A stretch of 64,000 nt of DNA from Alphaproteobacteria bacterium (lineage in GTDB: Bacteria; Pseudomonadota; Alphaproteobacteria; Rhodospirillales; WMHbin7), in assembly GCA_015231795.1 (NCBI GenBank), contig JADGAX010000008.1, forward strand, positions 1 through 64,000. The letters are read 5' to 3'. The notes beneath the pieces are model-generated. The model did no database searches. It was given only the letters and a program-made list of their open reading frames with translations, and was not told the origin of the DNA. Position 1 is the first letter of the stretch. Every line of letters begins with the position of its first letter. Shown here one piece after another: positions 25,901 through 34,617 of the stretch. The translations under genes and the position numbers were made by a program.

Positions 25901-27343
25901 ATGTTATGGGGCGCCTTCACAAACAGCATGACGGCCATGATGGCGCAAAGCCATTCCATGAACGTCATCAGTCAGAACGTCGTGAACATCAACACGGCTG
26001 GGTACAAGAAGACCGAGGATCTGTTCAAGACCTCGCTGTCGGAAAGCTATCCCGGCTGGAACATCTTCGGCGTCGATAAGGTGACGCGCCAGTCGGTGGA
26101 CCGCCAGGGCACCATCCTGGGCACCGGCGGCAATCTGGACATGGCCATCAACGGCCAGGGTATGTTCATCCTAAGCCCAACGGCGGGCATGCCGGATAGA
26201 GAGGCCGACTATACCTTTGGCCGCGCCGGCAATTTCTTGTGGAAGGTTGACACGACCGATACCTCAACGACCGCCGCTGCGGACACGACCTATAGCGTCT
26301 CGTACAGCGACACTTGGAACAGCACGACCTCGAGGGGCGCCGAGCCGCCATCTTCGAATTTGCGCCCCACCTATCTTTCGACGCCCGACGGGCAATATCT
26401 GCTGGCTTTCGCGTCCGACCCGCAAACCGGCGTCTTCACAACCTCAAGCGGTCTTTCCGACCTGACGGCGGTGCGCACCGACGCCTATACGCTGTCGGCT
26501 GGCATGGCGACCAGCACGTTGACCATGCGCGCCAACATCGATTCGAACACCAGCAAGGACGATACCGTCGAATTCGGCATTCCGGCCTACAAGGCCGTGG
26601 AAAATCCCGACAGCGGCGTCACCGACTATCTATCCGACCAAATCAACTTCGTGCTCACCCCCGACCCGTCGCTGGAAAATGTCTGGTCGCTCGATTTCAC
26701 GCTGGGGTCCAACGGCACGTCCGGCACGGCGACAGGTGGCCCATATACCCTGACCTTCGACGGCGATGGACGACTGGTCACGGTCGATCCGGCGGGAGCT
26801 GGCGGCGATCTTTTCGTCGATACCGCGATCACCTGGAACGACGTGAACTTTACCTCGACCGTCACGACGGCCTCGACGGCGACGCCGGTCACGGCATCGA
26901 CGATCAGCATGGATCTGTCGGGGCTGACCCAGTATTCAGGCAACAGCCTGATCTACAATTTCGAGCAGAACGGCAATGTGAACGGCTATCTGCGCGACAC
27001 CTACTTCACCAATGACGGTTTCCTGGTAGGCAGTTACAGCAACAACGAAACCAGGCGCATGTATCAGATTCCCGTCGCCACCTTCGACGCCCCCAACCAA
27101 CTGATGGCTCTGTCGGGCACGCGCTGGGCCTATGACGAGAACGCAGGCGACATCACCGTGCGCGCGCAAGGCGTCAATGACGAAGGGCTGATGACCTGGA
27201 CGGCGGCGGCGGTGGAACAGTCGAACGTGGCGATCGAGGATGAGTTCACCAAGATGATCATCACCCAGAAGGCCTATACGATGGCGACCAAGGTGTTCCA
27301 GACCGCCGACGAAATGACGACGACGGTCAGGGATTTGAAGTAA
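25901..27343 (+). CDS. Flagellar hook protein FlgE-like, orphan
   Basis: 480 residues, ATG behind CAGGAGCCGG. The N-terminus MLWGAFTNSMTAMMAQSHSM...ISQNVVNINTAGYKK and the C-terminus VEQSNVAIEDEFTKMIITQKAYTMATKVFQTADEM are the rod/hook coiled-coil ends; the middle is Thr/Ser/Asp-rich beta structure. It would polymerise as hook or hook-like filament after type III export. No flagellar gene is nearby, and the first residues differ from FlgE's usual MSLFGALNTAVSGL pattern, so a paralogue is possible. Confidence 0.85.
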   Translation: MLWGAFTNSMTAMMAQSHSMNVISQNVVNINTAGYKKTEDLFKTSLSESYPGWNIFGVDKVTRQSVDRQGTILGTGGNLDMAINGQGMFILSPTAGMPDREADYTFGRAGNFLWKVDTTDTSTTAAADTTYSVSYSDTWNSTTSRGAEPPSSNLRPTYLSTPDGQYLLAFASDPQTGVFTTSSGLSDLTAVRTDAYTLSAGMATSTLTMRANIDSNTSKDDTVEFGIPAYKAVENPDSGVTDYLSDQINFVLTPDPSLENVWSLDFTLGSNGTSGTATGGPYTLTFDGDGRLVTVDPAGAGGDLFVDTAITWNDVNFTSTVTTASTATPVTASTISMDLSGLTQYSGNSLIYNFEQNGNVNGYLRDTYFTNDGFLVGSYSNNETRRMYQIPVATFDAPNQLMALSGTRWAYDENAGDITVRAQGVNDEGLMTWTAAAVEQSNVAIEDEFTKMIITQKAYTMATKVFQTADEMTTTVRDLK

Positions 27344-27364
27344 GAACAACGCCGCCTAACGAAT

Positions 27365-27390
27365 CATGGCCGGGGTTGCCCCCGGCCATG
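27365..27390. terminator. Hairpin between convergent flgE-like and dsbA-like genes
   Basis: An 11-bp perfect stem CATGGCCGGGG/CCCCGGCCATG with a TTGC loop. It lacks a long T-run but sits where transcription from both sides should end. Confidence 0.6.
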
Positions 27391-27413
27391 ACGCATTTCC
27401 GAGAACCTCTTCG

Positions 27414-28169
27414 TTACTTCATCTTCTTGACGCGGGCGTCGGCCAGCCACTGGCGCAAGCTGGCTTCGGGCAAGGCGCCCGGAATGATGTTGTCGCCCAT
27501 GACGAAGCCGGGCGTGCCGCGGATGCCCAGCGATTCCGCCAGATCCATGTTGGCCTTCAGCATTTTCGTGATGTCGTCGCCCGCCATGTCCTTTTTCAGG
27601 CGCGCGGTATCAAGGCCGACGCTTTTGGCCAGTTCCATCACGCTCTCTTCGTTGTAAGCGCCCTTGTGGCGCATCATGGCGTCTTGGAACTCCACATATT
27701 TCTTCTGCTTGGCGGCCGCCAGCGCCGCCTTGGAGGCGAACACCGATTCGGCGCCCAGGATGGGGAATTCCTTGAAGACCAGCTTGACCTTGCCGTCATC
27801 CTTGACGACGCGCATCACGACGTCATGGACCGACTTGCAATAGCCGCAACGGTAATCGAAGAATTCGACCAAGGTCACGTCGCCCTTGGGATTGCCGCCC
27901 ACCGGCGAATTGGCGTCCTCGTAAACGTCCTTCTTGCGATCCGTCAGCGCCTTCTTGGACTCGGCCTCGGTCGCCAGTCGCTGTTTTTCCTCAAGCGCCT
28001 GGATGGCGTCGGCGATCAGTTCCGGATTCTCCATCAGCATTTCGCGCACGATCTTGCGAACCTCCTGGGCCTGTTTGAGGCTAAGGGTGTTTTCGGCGGC
28101 AGCCGCTGGAAGGCTGATCGACGCGGCAAGAAGCAGGCTGGCCAACAAGTTACGCATGAGTCTGTCCAT
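27414..28169 (-). CDS. Periplasmic DsbA-family thiol-disulfide oxidoreductase
   Basis: 251 residues counted from ATG at 28169; an ATG at 28157 is an alternative. Signal peptide ending PAAAA, then a helical N-terminal extension (about 28-85) as in Com1/DsbG-like proteins, then FFDYRCGYCKSV with active-site Cys108 and Cys111 and GTPGFVMGDN with the cis-proline. It oxidises or isomerises disulfides in exported proteins, possibly cytochrome or Sox partners. Divergent from the TPP enzyme gene. Confidence 0.92.
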   Translation of the reverse strand: MDRLMRNLLASLLLAASISLPAAAAENTLSLKQAQEVRKIVREMLMENPELIADAIQALEEKQRLATEAESKKALTDRKKDVYEDANSPVGGNPKGDVTLVEFFDYRCGYCKSVHDVVMRVVKDDGKVKLVFKEFPILGAESVFASKAALAAAKQKKYVEFQDAMMRHKGAYNEESVMELAKSVGLDTARLKKDMAGDDITKMLKANMDLAESLGIRGTPGFVMGDNIIPGALPEASLRQWLADARVKKMK

Positions 28170-28234
28170 TCCTTTCAAAGGGGGCGTCATCATGGCTTCT
28201 TGACGCCTGTCACGCAACGTTCTAAGCCAAGTTT

Positions 28235-29881
28235 ATGACGAAAAAAGGGCGTACAGGCGGGCATATCGTCACAGAACATCTGCTCTGCCAGGGGGTGGAG
28301 CGGGTCTTTTGCGTGCCCGGCGAGAGCTATCTGCCCATTCTGGACGCCCTGTACCGCAAGAAAATCAAGGTAATCGTCTGCCGCCAGGAAGGCGGGGCGG
28401 CCTTCATGGCCGAAGCCCAGGCCAAACTGACCGGAAAGCCCGGAGTCGTCTTGGCCACCCGTGGGCCGGGTGCCGCCAACGCCGTCATCGGCGTGCATAC
28501 GGCGATGCAAGATTCCACCCCCCTGGTCCTGCTGCTGGGCGATGTGGGCCGCGATTTCTACGGGCGCGAAGCCTTCCAGGAGGTCGATTTCGCCGCCATG
28601 TTCGCCCCCTTGTGCAAGTGGGCGGCCAGGGTCGAGGACATCGGGCATCTGCCCTCGATGCTGGCGCATGCCTTCCAGCAGGCCGTCTCCGACCGGCCCG
28701 GCCCGGTGGTGTTGGCCCTGCCCGAGGATTTGCTGCGCGAGGAAGCCGCCCCCTCCAAGGCCAAGATTCTGTCCGCCTTTCGGCCCCAGGCCAGCGACGA
28801 GCAGCTTCTTGCGGCGGCGGCTTGTCTTAAAAAGGCCAAACGCCCGCTTTTGATCGCGGGCGGCAGCCAATGGACGGATGAAGGGCGGGCTGGCCTGGAC
28901 CGGCTGGCAAGAAAATGGAAACTGCCCGTCGCCGTCCCCTTTCGCCGCCAGGACCTGATGACGGGCCAGCATCCCTGCTTTGCGGGCGATCTGGGCATCG
29001 GCCCTGACCCCCAATTGCTGGCGGCGGCCATGGAGGCCGACCTTCTGTTCCTGCTGGGCACCCGCCTGGGCGAAATCGCCAGCCAGGGCTATCGGCTTCC
29101 AAAGGCCGGACAAACCGTCATCCATGTCCATGCCGGAGCGGGCGAGTTGGGCAAGGTGTTCCACGCCGATCTGGCCATCAACGCAACGCCCGATTCCTTC
29201 GCCCAAGCATTTCAGGCGTCAAGCGCGCCCGCAAAACCGGCTTGGTCCGCCTGGACCAAACAATTGCGCCAGGCCCGCCAGGAATGGTCGAAACCGCGAC
29301 CGACCGGCGGAAGCCTGGATGCCGGACTGGTCATGGAGGCGCTGGAACGCCTGTTGCCCGACGACGCCATTCTAACCGTCGATGCCGGAAATTTCGCAGG
29401 CTGGCCGCAAAGGTTCCTGACCTTCGGGTCGCGCCGCCTGCTGGGTCCCACCTGCGGCGCCATGGGTTACAGCATTCCCGCCGCCGTCGGCGCTTCCCTT
29501 CAGGCGCCGGATCGCACCGTGGTTTCTTTCGTTGGCGACGGCGGCGCTCTGATGACCGGCCAGGAACTGGCGACCGCCATCCAGCACAAGGCCAAGCCCA
29601 TCATCCTGATCTTCGACAATGGCATGTTCGCCACCATCCGCATGCATCAAGAAGCGCGCTATCCAGGCCGCGTGGTGGCGACCGATCTGCAAAATCCCGA
29701 CTTCGCTTCCTGGGCCGAAAGTTTCGGCGCTTTTGGCCAGACCGTGACCAGAACCCAAGAGTTCGAACCCGCCTTCAAACGGGCCATGGCATGCGGCAAG
29801 GCGGCAGTGCTGCATCTGAAAACCGATCCCGACATCATCACGCCCAGGATGCGGCTGTCAAAAGTGAAGACCAAGCCATGA
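28235..29881 (+). CDS. Thiamine pyrophosphate-dependent enzyme, acetolactate synthase-like
   Basis: 548 residues with three domains: PYR (VFCVPGESYLPILDAL with the Glu that activates TPP, at EGGAAFMAEAQAKLTG), a central FAD/nucleotide-like domain, and the PP domain with GDGGALMTGQELATAIQHKA...IFDNGMFATIRMHQ. It would condense or decarboxylate a 2-keto acid. There is no small regulatory subunit next to it, so it is probably not the biosynthetic ilvB. ATGA overlap with the ELM1-family gene suggests one pathway. Confidence 0.85.
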   Translation: MTKKGRTGGHIVTEHLLCQGVERVFCVPGESYLPILDALYRKKIKVIVCRQEGGAAFMAEAQAKLTGKPGVVLATRGPGAANAVIGVHTAMQDSTPLVLLLGDVGRDFYGREAFQEVDFAAMFAPLCKWAARVEDIGHLPSMLAHAFQQAVSDRPGPVVLALPEDLLREEAAPSKAKILSAFRPQASDEQLLAAAACLKKAKRPLLIAGGSQWTDEGRAGLDRLARKWKLPVAVPFRRQDLMTGQHPCFAGDLGIGPDPQLLAAAMEADLLFLLGTRLGEIASQGYRLPKAGQTVIHVHAGAGELGKVFHADLAINATPDSFAQAFQASSAPAKPAWSAWTKQLRQARQEWSKPRPTGGSLDAGLVMEALERLLPDDAILTVDAGNFAGWPQRFLTFGSRRLLGPTCGAMGYSIPAAVGASLQAPDRTVVSFVGDGGALMTGQELATAIQHKAKPIILIFDNGMFATIRMHQEARYPGRVVATDLQNPDFASWAESFGAFGQTVTRTQEFEPAFKRAMACGKAAVLHLKTDPDIITPRMRLSKVKTKP

Positions 29882-30828
29882 ATGTCTGGGTTCTGGCCGA
29901 TACCGCCGCCGGACACGCCAACCAAGCCTTGGGCGTGGCGGAAGCGCTGGACAGGCCGCATCTGGTCAAACGGATTGCCTATACCAAGCTGGCTGGCCTG
30001 CCCAACTTGATGCGCGGCTCCTCCCTGATGGGCGTGGCGAAAGAAGCCCGCCAGGAATTGACCCCGCCCTGGCCCAACCTGGTGATCGCGGCCGGGCGGC
30101 GCACCGCCCCGATTGCCCGCTGGATCAAGCGGCAAAGCGGGGGAGAGGCCAAAATCGTTCAGATCATGCATCCCGGCACATCCGCCCATGATTTCGATCT
30201 GATCGCCCTGCCGCTGCACGATTCCCATCCTGACGCCGCCAACCAGCTTCGCATCACGGGAGCGCCGCATCGGCTGACGTCTTTGAAGCTGACAGCGGCG
30301 GCGCAGGAATGGGAAGTGCTACTTGCCCATCTGCCGCGCCCCTATCTGGCGGTGCTGGTCGGCGGAGCCACGCATAAGCGCCCCTTCGACGATGCTGCGG
30401 CGACCCTGCTGGGCCAACAGGTGGAAGCCCTGCGCCAACAATCTGGCGGCAGCCTGCTGGTCACGGGCAGCCGCAGAACGCCGCATCGCGCCTGGGCGGC
30501 GTTGACCGCGCAGCTATCGCAGCCCAACGCCTTGTTCGACGGCCATGGAAGCGACAATCCGTATCTGGGCTTTTTGGCCTTGGCCGACGCCATCGTGGTG
30601 ACGGGCGATTCTGTGTCCATGGCCTGCGAGGCCTGCTTCACGGCCAAGCCGGTTCACATCTTCGCGCCGCCCGGTTTCGTGGGCGATAAACATGCAAGAC
30701 TGCATCAAGATTTGTACGAACGCGGTTACGCCAGCCCGCTGGGCGGCCAGCCGCATTCGCGACCGCAAACGCCCTTGGATGCCGCTGGCGAGGTGGCCAG
30801 GGAAATCAGTCGGCGATTCTCTTTCTAA
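29878..30828 (+). CDS. Mitochondrial fission ELM1-family (DUF1022) protein
   Basis: 316 residues. MNVWVLADTAAGHANQALGVAEAL at the start, WPNLVIAAGRRTAPIARWIKR, LVGGATHKRPFD and VTGDSVSMACEACFTAKPVHIF follow the DUF1022/ELM1 pattern, which resembles a GT-B type glycosyltransferase fold. Its bacterial function is not established; envelope sugar transfer is a guess. It overlaps the TPP gene start-to-stop and runs 23 nt into the convergent prmA. Confidence 0.85.
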   Translation: MNVWVLADTAAGHANQALGVAEALDRPHLVKRIAYTKLAGLPNLMRGSSLMGVAKEARQELTPPWPNLVIAAGRRTAPIARWIKRQSGGEAKIVQIMHPGTSAHDFDLIALPLHDSHPDAANQLRITGAPHRLTSLKLTAAAQEWEVLLAHLPRPYLAVLVGGATHKRPFDDAAATLLGQQVEALRQQSGGSLLVTGSRRTPHRAWAALTAQLSQPNALFDGHGSDNPYLGFLALADAIVVTGDSVSMACEACFTAKPVHIFAPPGFVGDKHARLHQDLYERGYASPLGGQPHSRPQTPLDAAGEVAREISRRFSF

Positions 30829-31711
30829 GCACCAGACAAGCCCAGCCATCGATCAGGATGCGCCGCTCAAGACTTAGGCCCTGCATCTGATGGGCCGATA
30901 GCACCATGCGTTCCTGGCGCTCCAACAGCCCGGCCAGCACGGCAACGCCGCCCGGCTTCAGATGCGCCTTCAAATCCTTGGCCAAGCGCATGAGCGGTCT
31001 GGCCAGGATATTGGCGAAGATCAGATCATAGGGCGCTCGCCTGGCGATCTCCCAATGCCGATAGCCGGGCGCCGTGACGGCGGCAACGAAGGCGCTGGCC
31101 CGATTGTCCCTGGCATTGGCCTTCGTGACGCGCATGCTTTCGGGATCGATATCCGACGCCATGACCCGACAGCGCCATAATTTCGCCGCCGCAAGCCCCA
31201 GAATGCCCGAGCCGCAGCCGACATCCAGCACATTGGCAAGGCGCCCCTTCTTCGCCAGACCATCAAGGGCCAGCAGGCAACCCTTGGTGCTGGCATGTTC
31301 GCCGGAACCGAAAGCCGTTCCCGCATCGACCTTCAGGGCGATGGCGCCAAAGGGCGGGGCTTCGGTGACGTGCGATCCATGAATGAAGAAGCGGCCCGCC
31401 TGGATGGGCGGGAACGAAGCCAGATTGAGCGAAAGCCAATCTCGCTGCTCGAGACGTCCGAATTCGACCTCGGGCATCTCCATGTTCTGGGCGGCCGCCA
31501 TGGCGGCAATGGCCGACACGGTTTCGGGCCGTTCAATCGGGTGACGCGACAAGCCCTCTACGATCCACAGGCCGCCATCGCCTTCATCCTGCCCCTCGGC
31601 GGCAAAGCGCGACACGGTATCGGCAAGTCCCTCCAAAGCGTCTTCGAAGGCGGCCGCCTTGTCTTCCGATACGACCAAGGCCACGCGCCACAAATCAGTT
31701 CCCGCCGTCAT
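30806..31711 (-). CDS. prmA: Ribosomal protein L11 methyltransferase
   Basis: 301 residues. FGSGEHASTKGCLLALD and NVLDVGCGSGILGLAAAKL form the SAM site, and LIFANILARPLMRLA the catalytic-loop region typical of PrmA. It trimethylates L11 on ribosomes. The start is coupled to the helicase stop (ATGA). An N-terminal substrate-recognition domain precedes the methyltransferase fold. Confidence 0.95.
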   Translation of the reverse strand: MTAGTDLWRVALVVSEDKAAAFEDALEGLADTVSRFAAEGQDEGDGGLWIVEGLSRHPIERPETVSAIAAMAAAQNMEMPEVEFGRLEQRDWLSLNLASFPPIQAGRFFIHGSHVTEAPPFGAIALKVDAGTAFGSGEHASTKGCLLALDGLAKKGRLANVLDVGCGSGILGLAAAKLWRCRVMASDIDPESMRVTKANARDNRASAFVAAVTAPGYRHWEIARRAPYDLIFANILARPLMRLAKDLKAHLKPGGVAVLAGLLERQERMVLSAHQMQGLSLERRILIDGWACLVLRKRIAD

Positions 31712-33942
31712 GCCTTCCTCACGAAACTATCCACCACTTTCTTGGCTCCCGCCTTGTCGAACAGAATGTCCAGCCTTGTGCCATCGACGTCCAGCACCCG
31801 GCCATAGCCGAATTTCTCATGGAAGACGCGATCGCCTTCAGAAAAACCGGCTTCGGATTCCTTGATGAAACCGCGCATGTTCTCCTTGGCCTTGGCTGCG
31901 AAACGCTGGCCCCATCCGGCGCCGGTCTCTGCGAAATTGCGAGACACGTCCAGCCCCTTCATGCCCCGGTTCTCGACATGCGCTTCGGGCAGTTCCGAAA
32001 TGAAGCGCGAGGGGGCTGGATGCACCCATTGATTATAGACGCGCCGTTCGCCCGAATAGGAGATCACCGCCAATTTGCGCGCCCTGGTGATGCCCACATA
32101 GGCCAGACGGCGCTCTTCTTCCAAGCCTCGTTCGCCTTGATCGTCCAAGGCGCGGGGGTGCGGAAACAAGCCTTCCTCCCAGCCCGGCAGAAAGACGGCG
32201 TCGAATTCCAATCCCTTGGCGCCATGCAGCGTCATCAGGGTCACCTTGTCGGCGTCTGCGCCGGCATTGTTTTCCATGACCAGACTGACATGTTCCAGGA
32301 AGGCGGTCAGGCTTTCGAAGGGTTCGATGGCGGAATAAAGTTCCTTCAGATTTTCCACCCGGCCCGGCGCGTCGGGCGCGGTATCGGCCTTCCACATGGC
32401 GATATAGCCGGACTCCTCCAGAATCTGCTGGGCCAGATCGGCTGGCGAAAGACCGCCAACCAAACTGCTCCAACGCTGGAAATTATCCAGCACGGCTTTC
32501 AGACCGGCCTTGGCGCGCGGCTTGATTTCGTCGGTCTCGACCAGATTCACCGATGCCGCCAGCATCGAGACGTTCATGGCGCGAGACAATCGGTGGATGA
32601 TTTGCAGCGTGCTGTCGCCCAAGCCGCGCTTTGGCGTATTGACGATGCGCTCGAAAGCCAAGGAATCGTCGGGCTGCGCCACCACGCGCAGATAGGCCAG
32701 CGCATCGCGGATTTCCTGGCGTTCGTAAAAGCGAGGCCCGCCCACCACGCGGTAAGGCAGGCCGATGGTGATGAAGCGTTCTTCGAATTCGCGGGTCTGG
32801 AACCCGGCCCTGACCAGCACCGCCATCTCGGCGTAGGAAATTCCCTCTTTCTTCAGAACCACCATGCGGTCGGCGATCTGACGCGCCTCTTCCTCGCCAT
32901 TCCAAAGCCCCATCACCTCGACCTTGGCCGCAGTTTTGGAAGCACCCTCGCGCCCGGGACGCAAGGTTTTACCCAGCCGACCGGCATTGTGGGCGATCAA
33001 GCCGCTGGCCGCCCCCAGGATATGTTCGCCGGAACGGTAATTGCGTTCAAGCCGGATCACACGAGCGCCGGGAAAATCATGCTCGAAGCGCAAGATGTTG
33101 TCGATCTCTGCGCCGCGCCAGGAATAGATCGACTGATCGTCGTCGCCGACGCAGCACAGATTGCCGCTTTTCTGCGCCAACAAGCGCAGCCACAGATATT
33201 GCGCTACGTTGGTGTCTTGGTATTCGTCGACCAGGATGTAGCGGAAGCGTTCCTGATACTGGGCCAAGGCCTCGGGATTTTTCTGGAACAACTGCAGGCA
33301 CAGCAACAAAAGATCGCCGAAATCGGCGGCGTTCAGCGTTTGCATGCGATCCTGATATTGCCGGTATAGCGGGATCAGGCGCTTGTCGGGATCGTCGGCT
33401 TCGGGCACTTGGTCGGGCGACAGTCCCTTGTCCTTCCAGGCCTGGATTTCGCGCAAGATGGCGGCGGGCGGCCAACGTTTGGGATCGATATTGCCTTCAT
33501 TCAGCAACTGCTTGACCAGACGCAACTGGTCGTCCTCGTCCAGCACGGTGAAGTTCGATTTCAGCCCCACCGCCTCGCCATGCGCGCGCAAAATCTTGAC
33601 GCCGATGGAATGGAAGGTGCCCAGCCAAGCCGAGCGCGCCGCCGGTCCCACCAATCCGGCCACCCGCTCTTGCATCTCGCCCGCCGCCTTGTTGGTGAAG
33701 GTGACGGCCAGCACCTGCCAGGGTTGGGCCTTGCCGCTGTCCAGGATATAGGCCAAGCGGGCGGTCAGAACGCGGGTCTTGCCGGTGCCAGCCCCCGCCA
33801 GCACCAGCACCGGGCCTTCGACGGCCAGGGCGGCTTCGCGCTGTTCGGAGTTCAGCCCGTCAAAATAGGGATAGCTGGGCGGGGCCGCTGACAGGGCCGG
33901 GCCTGCCAACGGCTCGTCATCTAGGGCAAAAGGATCGGACAT
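31708..33942 (-). CDS. uvrD: UvrD/PcrA-type ATP-dependent DNA helicase
   Basis: 744 residues from MSDPFALDDEPLAG; longer readings have non-coding-looking N-termini. Superfamily 1 motifs are in order: VLAGAGTGKTRVL (I), LAVTFTNKAAGEM (Ia), YILVDEYQDTN (II), GDDDQSIYSWRGA (III), LERNYRS (IV), LMTLHGAKGLEFDAVFLPG (V) and VGITRARKLAVIS (VI). A C-terminal Tudor-like end (EGDRVFHEKFGYGRVLDVDG) fits PcrA/UvrD. It unwinds DNA in excision and mismatch repair. Leads the helicase-prmA pair. Confidence 0.95.
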   Translation of the reverse strand: MSDPFALDDEPLAGPALSAAPPSYPYFDGLNSEQREAALAVEGPVLVLAGAGTGKTRVLTARLAYILDSGKAQPWQVLAVTFTNKAAGEMQERVAGLVGPAARSAWLGTFHSIGVKILRAHGEAVGLKSNFTVLDEDDQLRLVKQLLNEGNIDPKRWPPAAILREIQAWKDKGLSPDQVPEADDPDKRLIPLYRQYQDRMQTLNAADFGDLLLLCLQLFQKNPEALAQYQERFRYILVDEYQDTNVAQYLWLRLLAQKSGNLCCVGDDDQSIYSWRGAEIDNILRFEHDFPGARVIRLERNYRSGEHILGAASGLIAHNAGRLGKTLRPGREGASKTAAKVEVMGLWNGEEEARQIADRMVVLKKEGISYAEMAVLVRAGFQTREFEERFITIGLPYRVVGGPRFYERQEIRDALAYLRVVAQPDDSLAFERIVNTPKRGLGDSTLQIIHRLSRAMNVSMLAASVNLVETDEIKPRAKAGLKAVLDNFQRWSSLVGGLSPADLAQQILEESGYIAMWKADTAPDAPGRVENLKELYSAIEPFESLTAFLEHVSLVMENNAGADADKVTLMTLHGAKGLEFDAVFLPGWEEGLFPHPRALDDQGERGLEEERRLAYVGITRARKLAVISYSGERRVYNQWVHPAPSRFISELPEAHVENRGMKGLDVSRNFAETGAGWGQRFAAKAKENMRGFIKESEAGFSEGDRVFHEKFGYGRVLDVDGTRLDILFDKAGAKKVVDSFVRKA

Positions 33943-33983
33943 GGGCGGCAATATAAGCCAAGCCCGATCCGATATTAAATCGC

Positions 33984-34517
33984 TTATTTGTCGGCAGGCT
34001 TCAGAATAAGCGCGTAAAGCCGCGCCAAGTCCTTGCCTTGGTTTCTGGCGATCTCTTCCAGAGGTTGCGAGGGGCTGGCGACCCGGACCCCGCCCGCTTC
34101 CAAACGTTGAACCAGTTGGCCGGGTTCGACCCCCATCATCGGGGCCAAACTTTCCAAGGGCGCCTTGGCCGTGACATCCACCATGGCTTTCATCGGATTG
34201 CCGCCGGGCGAAGACCCCAGCGAAGCCGACAGCATGAATGCGCCCAAGGCCAGCGCCGCCGTCCCCGAAAGCGCCCATGCGCGTTTCGATCTCAGCAGGT
34301 TCATGAACCCCTTCCAGTGCCGGGCGACATGTAGAACCGCCGCCAGCATGAAAGCTAGGCTCAGCCATTCATGGGCCGACTTCAGATATTTGTCGCCGAT
34401 ATGAAAGAAGATGAGCAGGCCGGTTGCGCCGACCACAAAAAAGGTGGCGATGGTCAGTTGGGTGGCATAGCTGGCCAGGAAGGTCTTCTTGGCTGGCGCG
34501 TAAGTTGTCGCACGCAT
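33984..34517 (-). CDS. Membrane protein with DUF4405-like cytochrome b fold
   Basis: 177 residues from MRATTYAPAKK. Three or four hydrophobic segments; the pattern HEWLSLAFMLAAVLHVARHWKGF with spaced histidines resembles the DUF4405 family, which looks like a haem-binding four-helix bundle. The C-terminal soluble part (about 105-177) carries helix-forming PLEEIARNQGKDLARLYALI. Function unknown; possibly anaerobic respiration or haem-linked. Divergent from the anion transporter. Confidence 0.72.
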   Translation of the reverse strand: MRATTYAPAKKTFLASYATQLTIATFFVVGATGLLIFFHIGDKYLKSAHEWLSLAFMLAAVLHVARHWKGFMNLLRSKRAWALSGTAALALGAFMLSASLGSSPGGNPMKAMVDVTAKAPLESLAPMMGVEPGQLVQRLEAGGVRVASPSQPLEEIARNQGKDLARLYALILKPADK

Positions 34518-34617
34518 GTTTTCAAGCCCGCGCTTTGTCGTTGAAGGATGGCGGACCTTATCAGGCGAATGTTTCTTGGGTTTGTGGCCTGCGTAACAAA
34601 GTGTATCTTTGTGCCGC

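Noticed and set aside
31819-33369. 516-codon open frame antisense to the UvrD-like helicase
   Set aside because: Shadow frame of a strongly conserved helicase.
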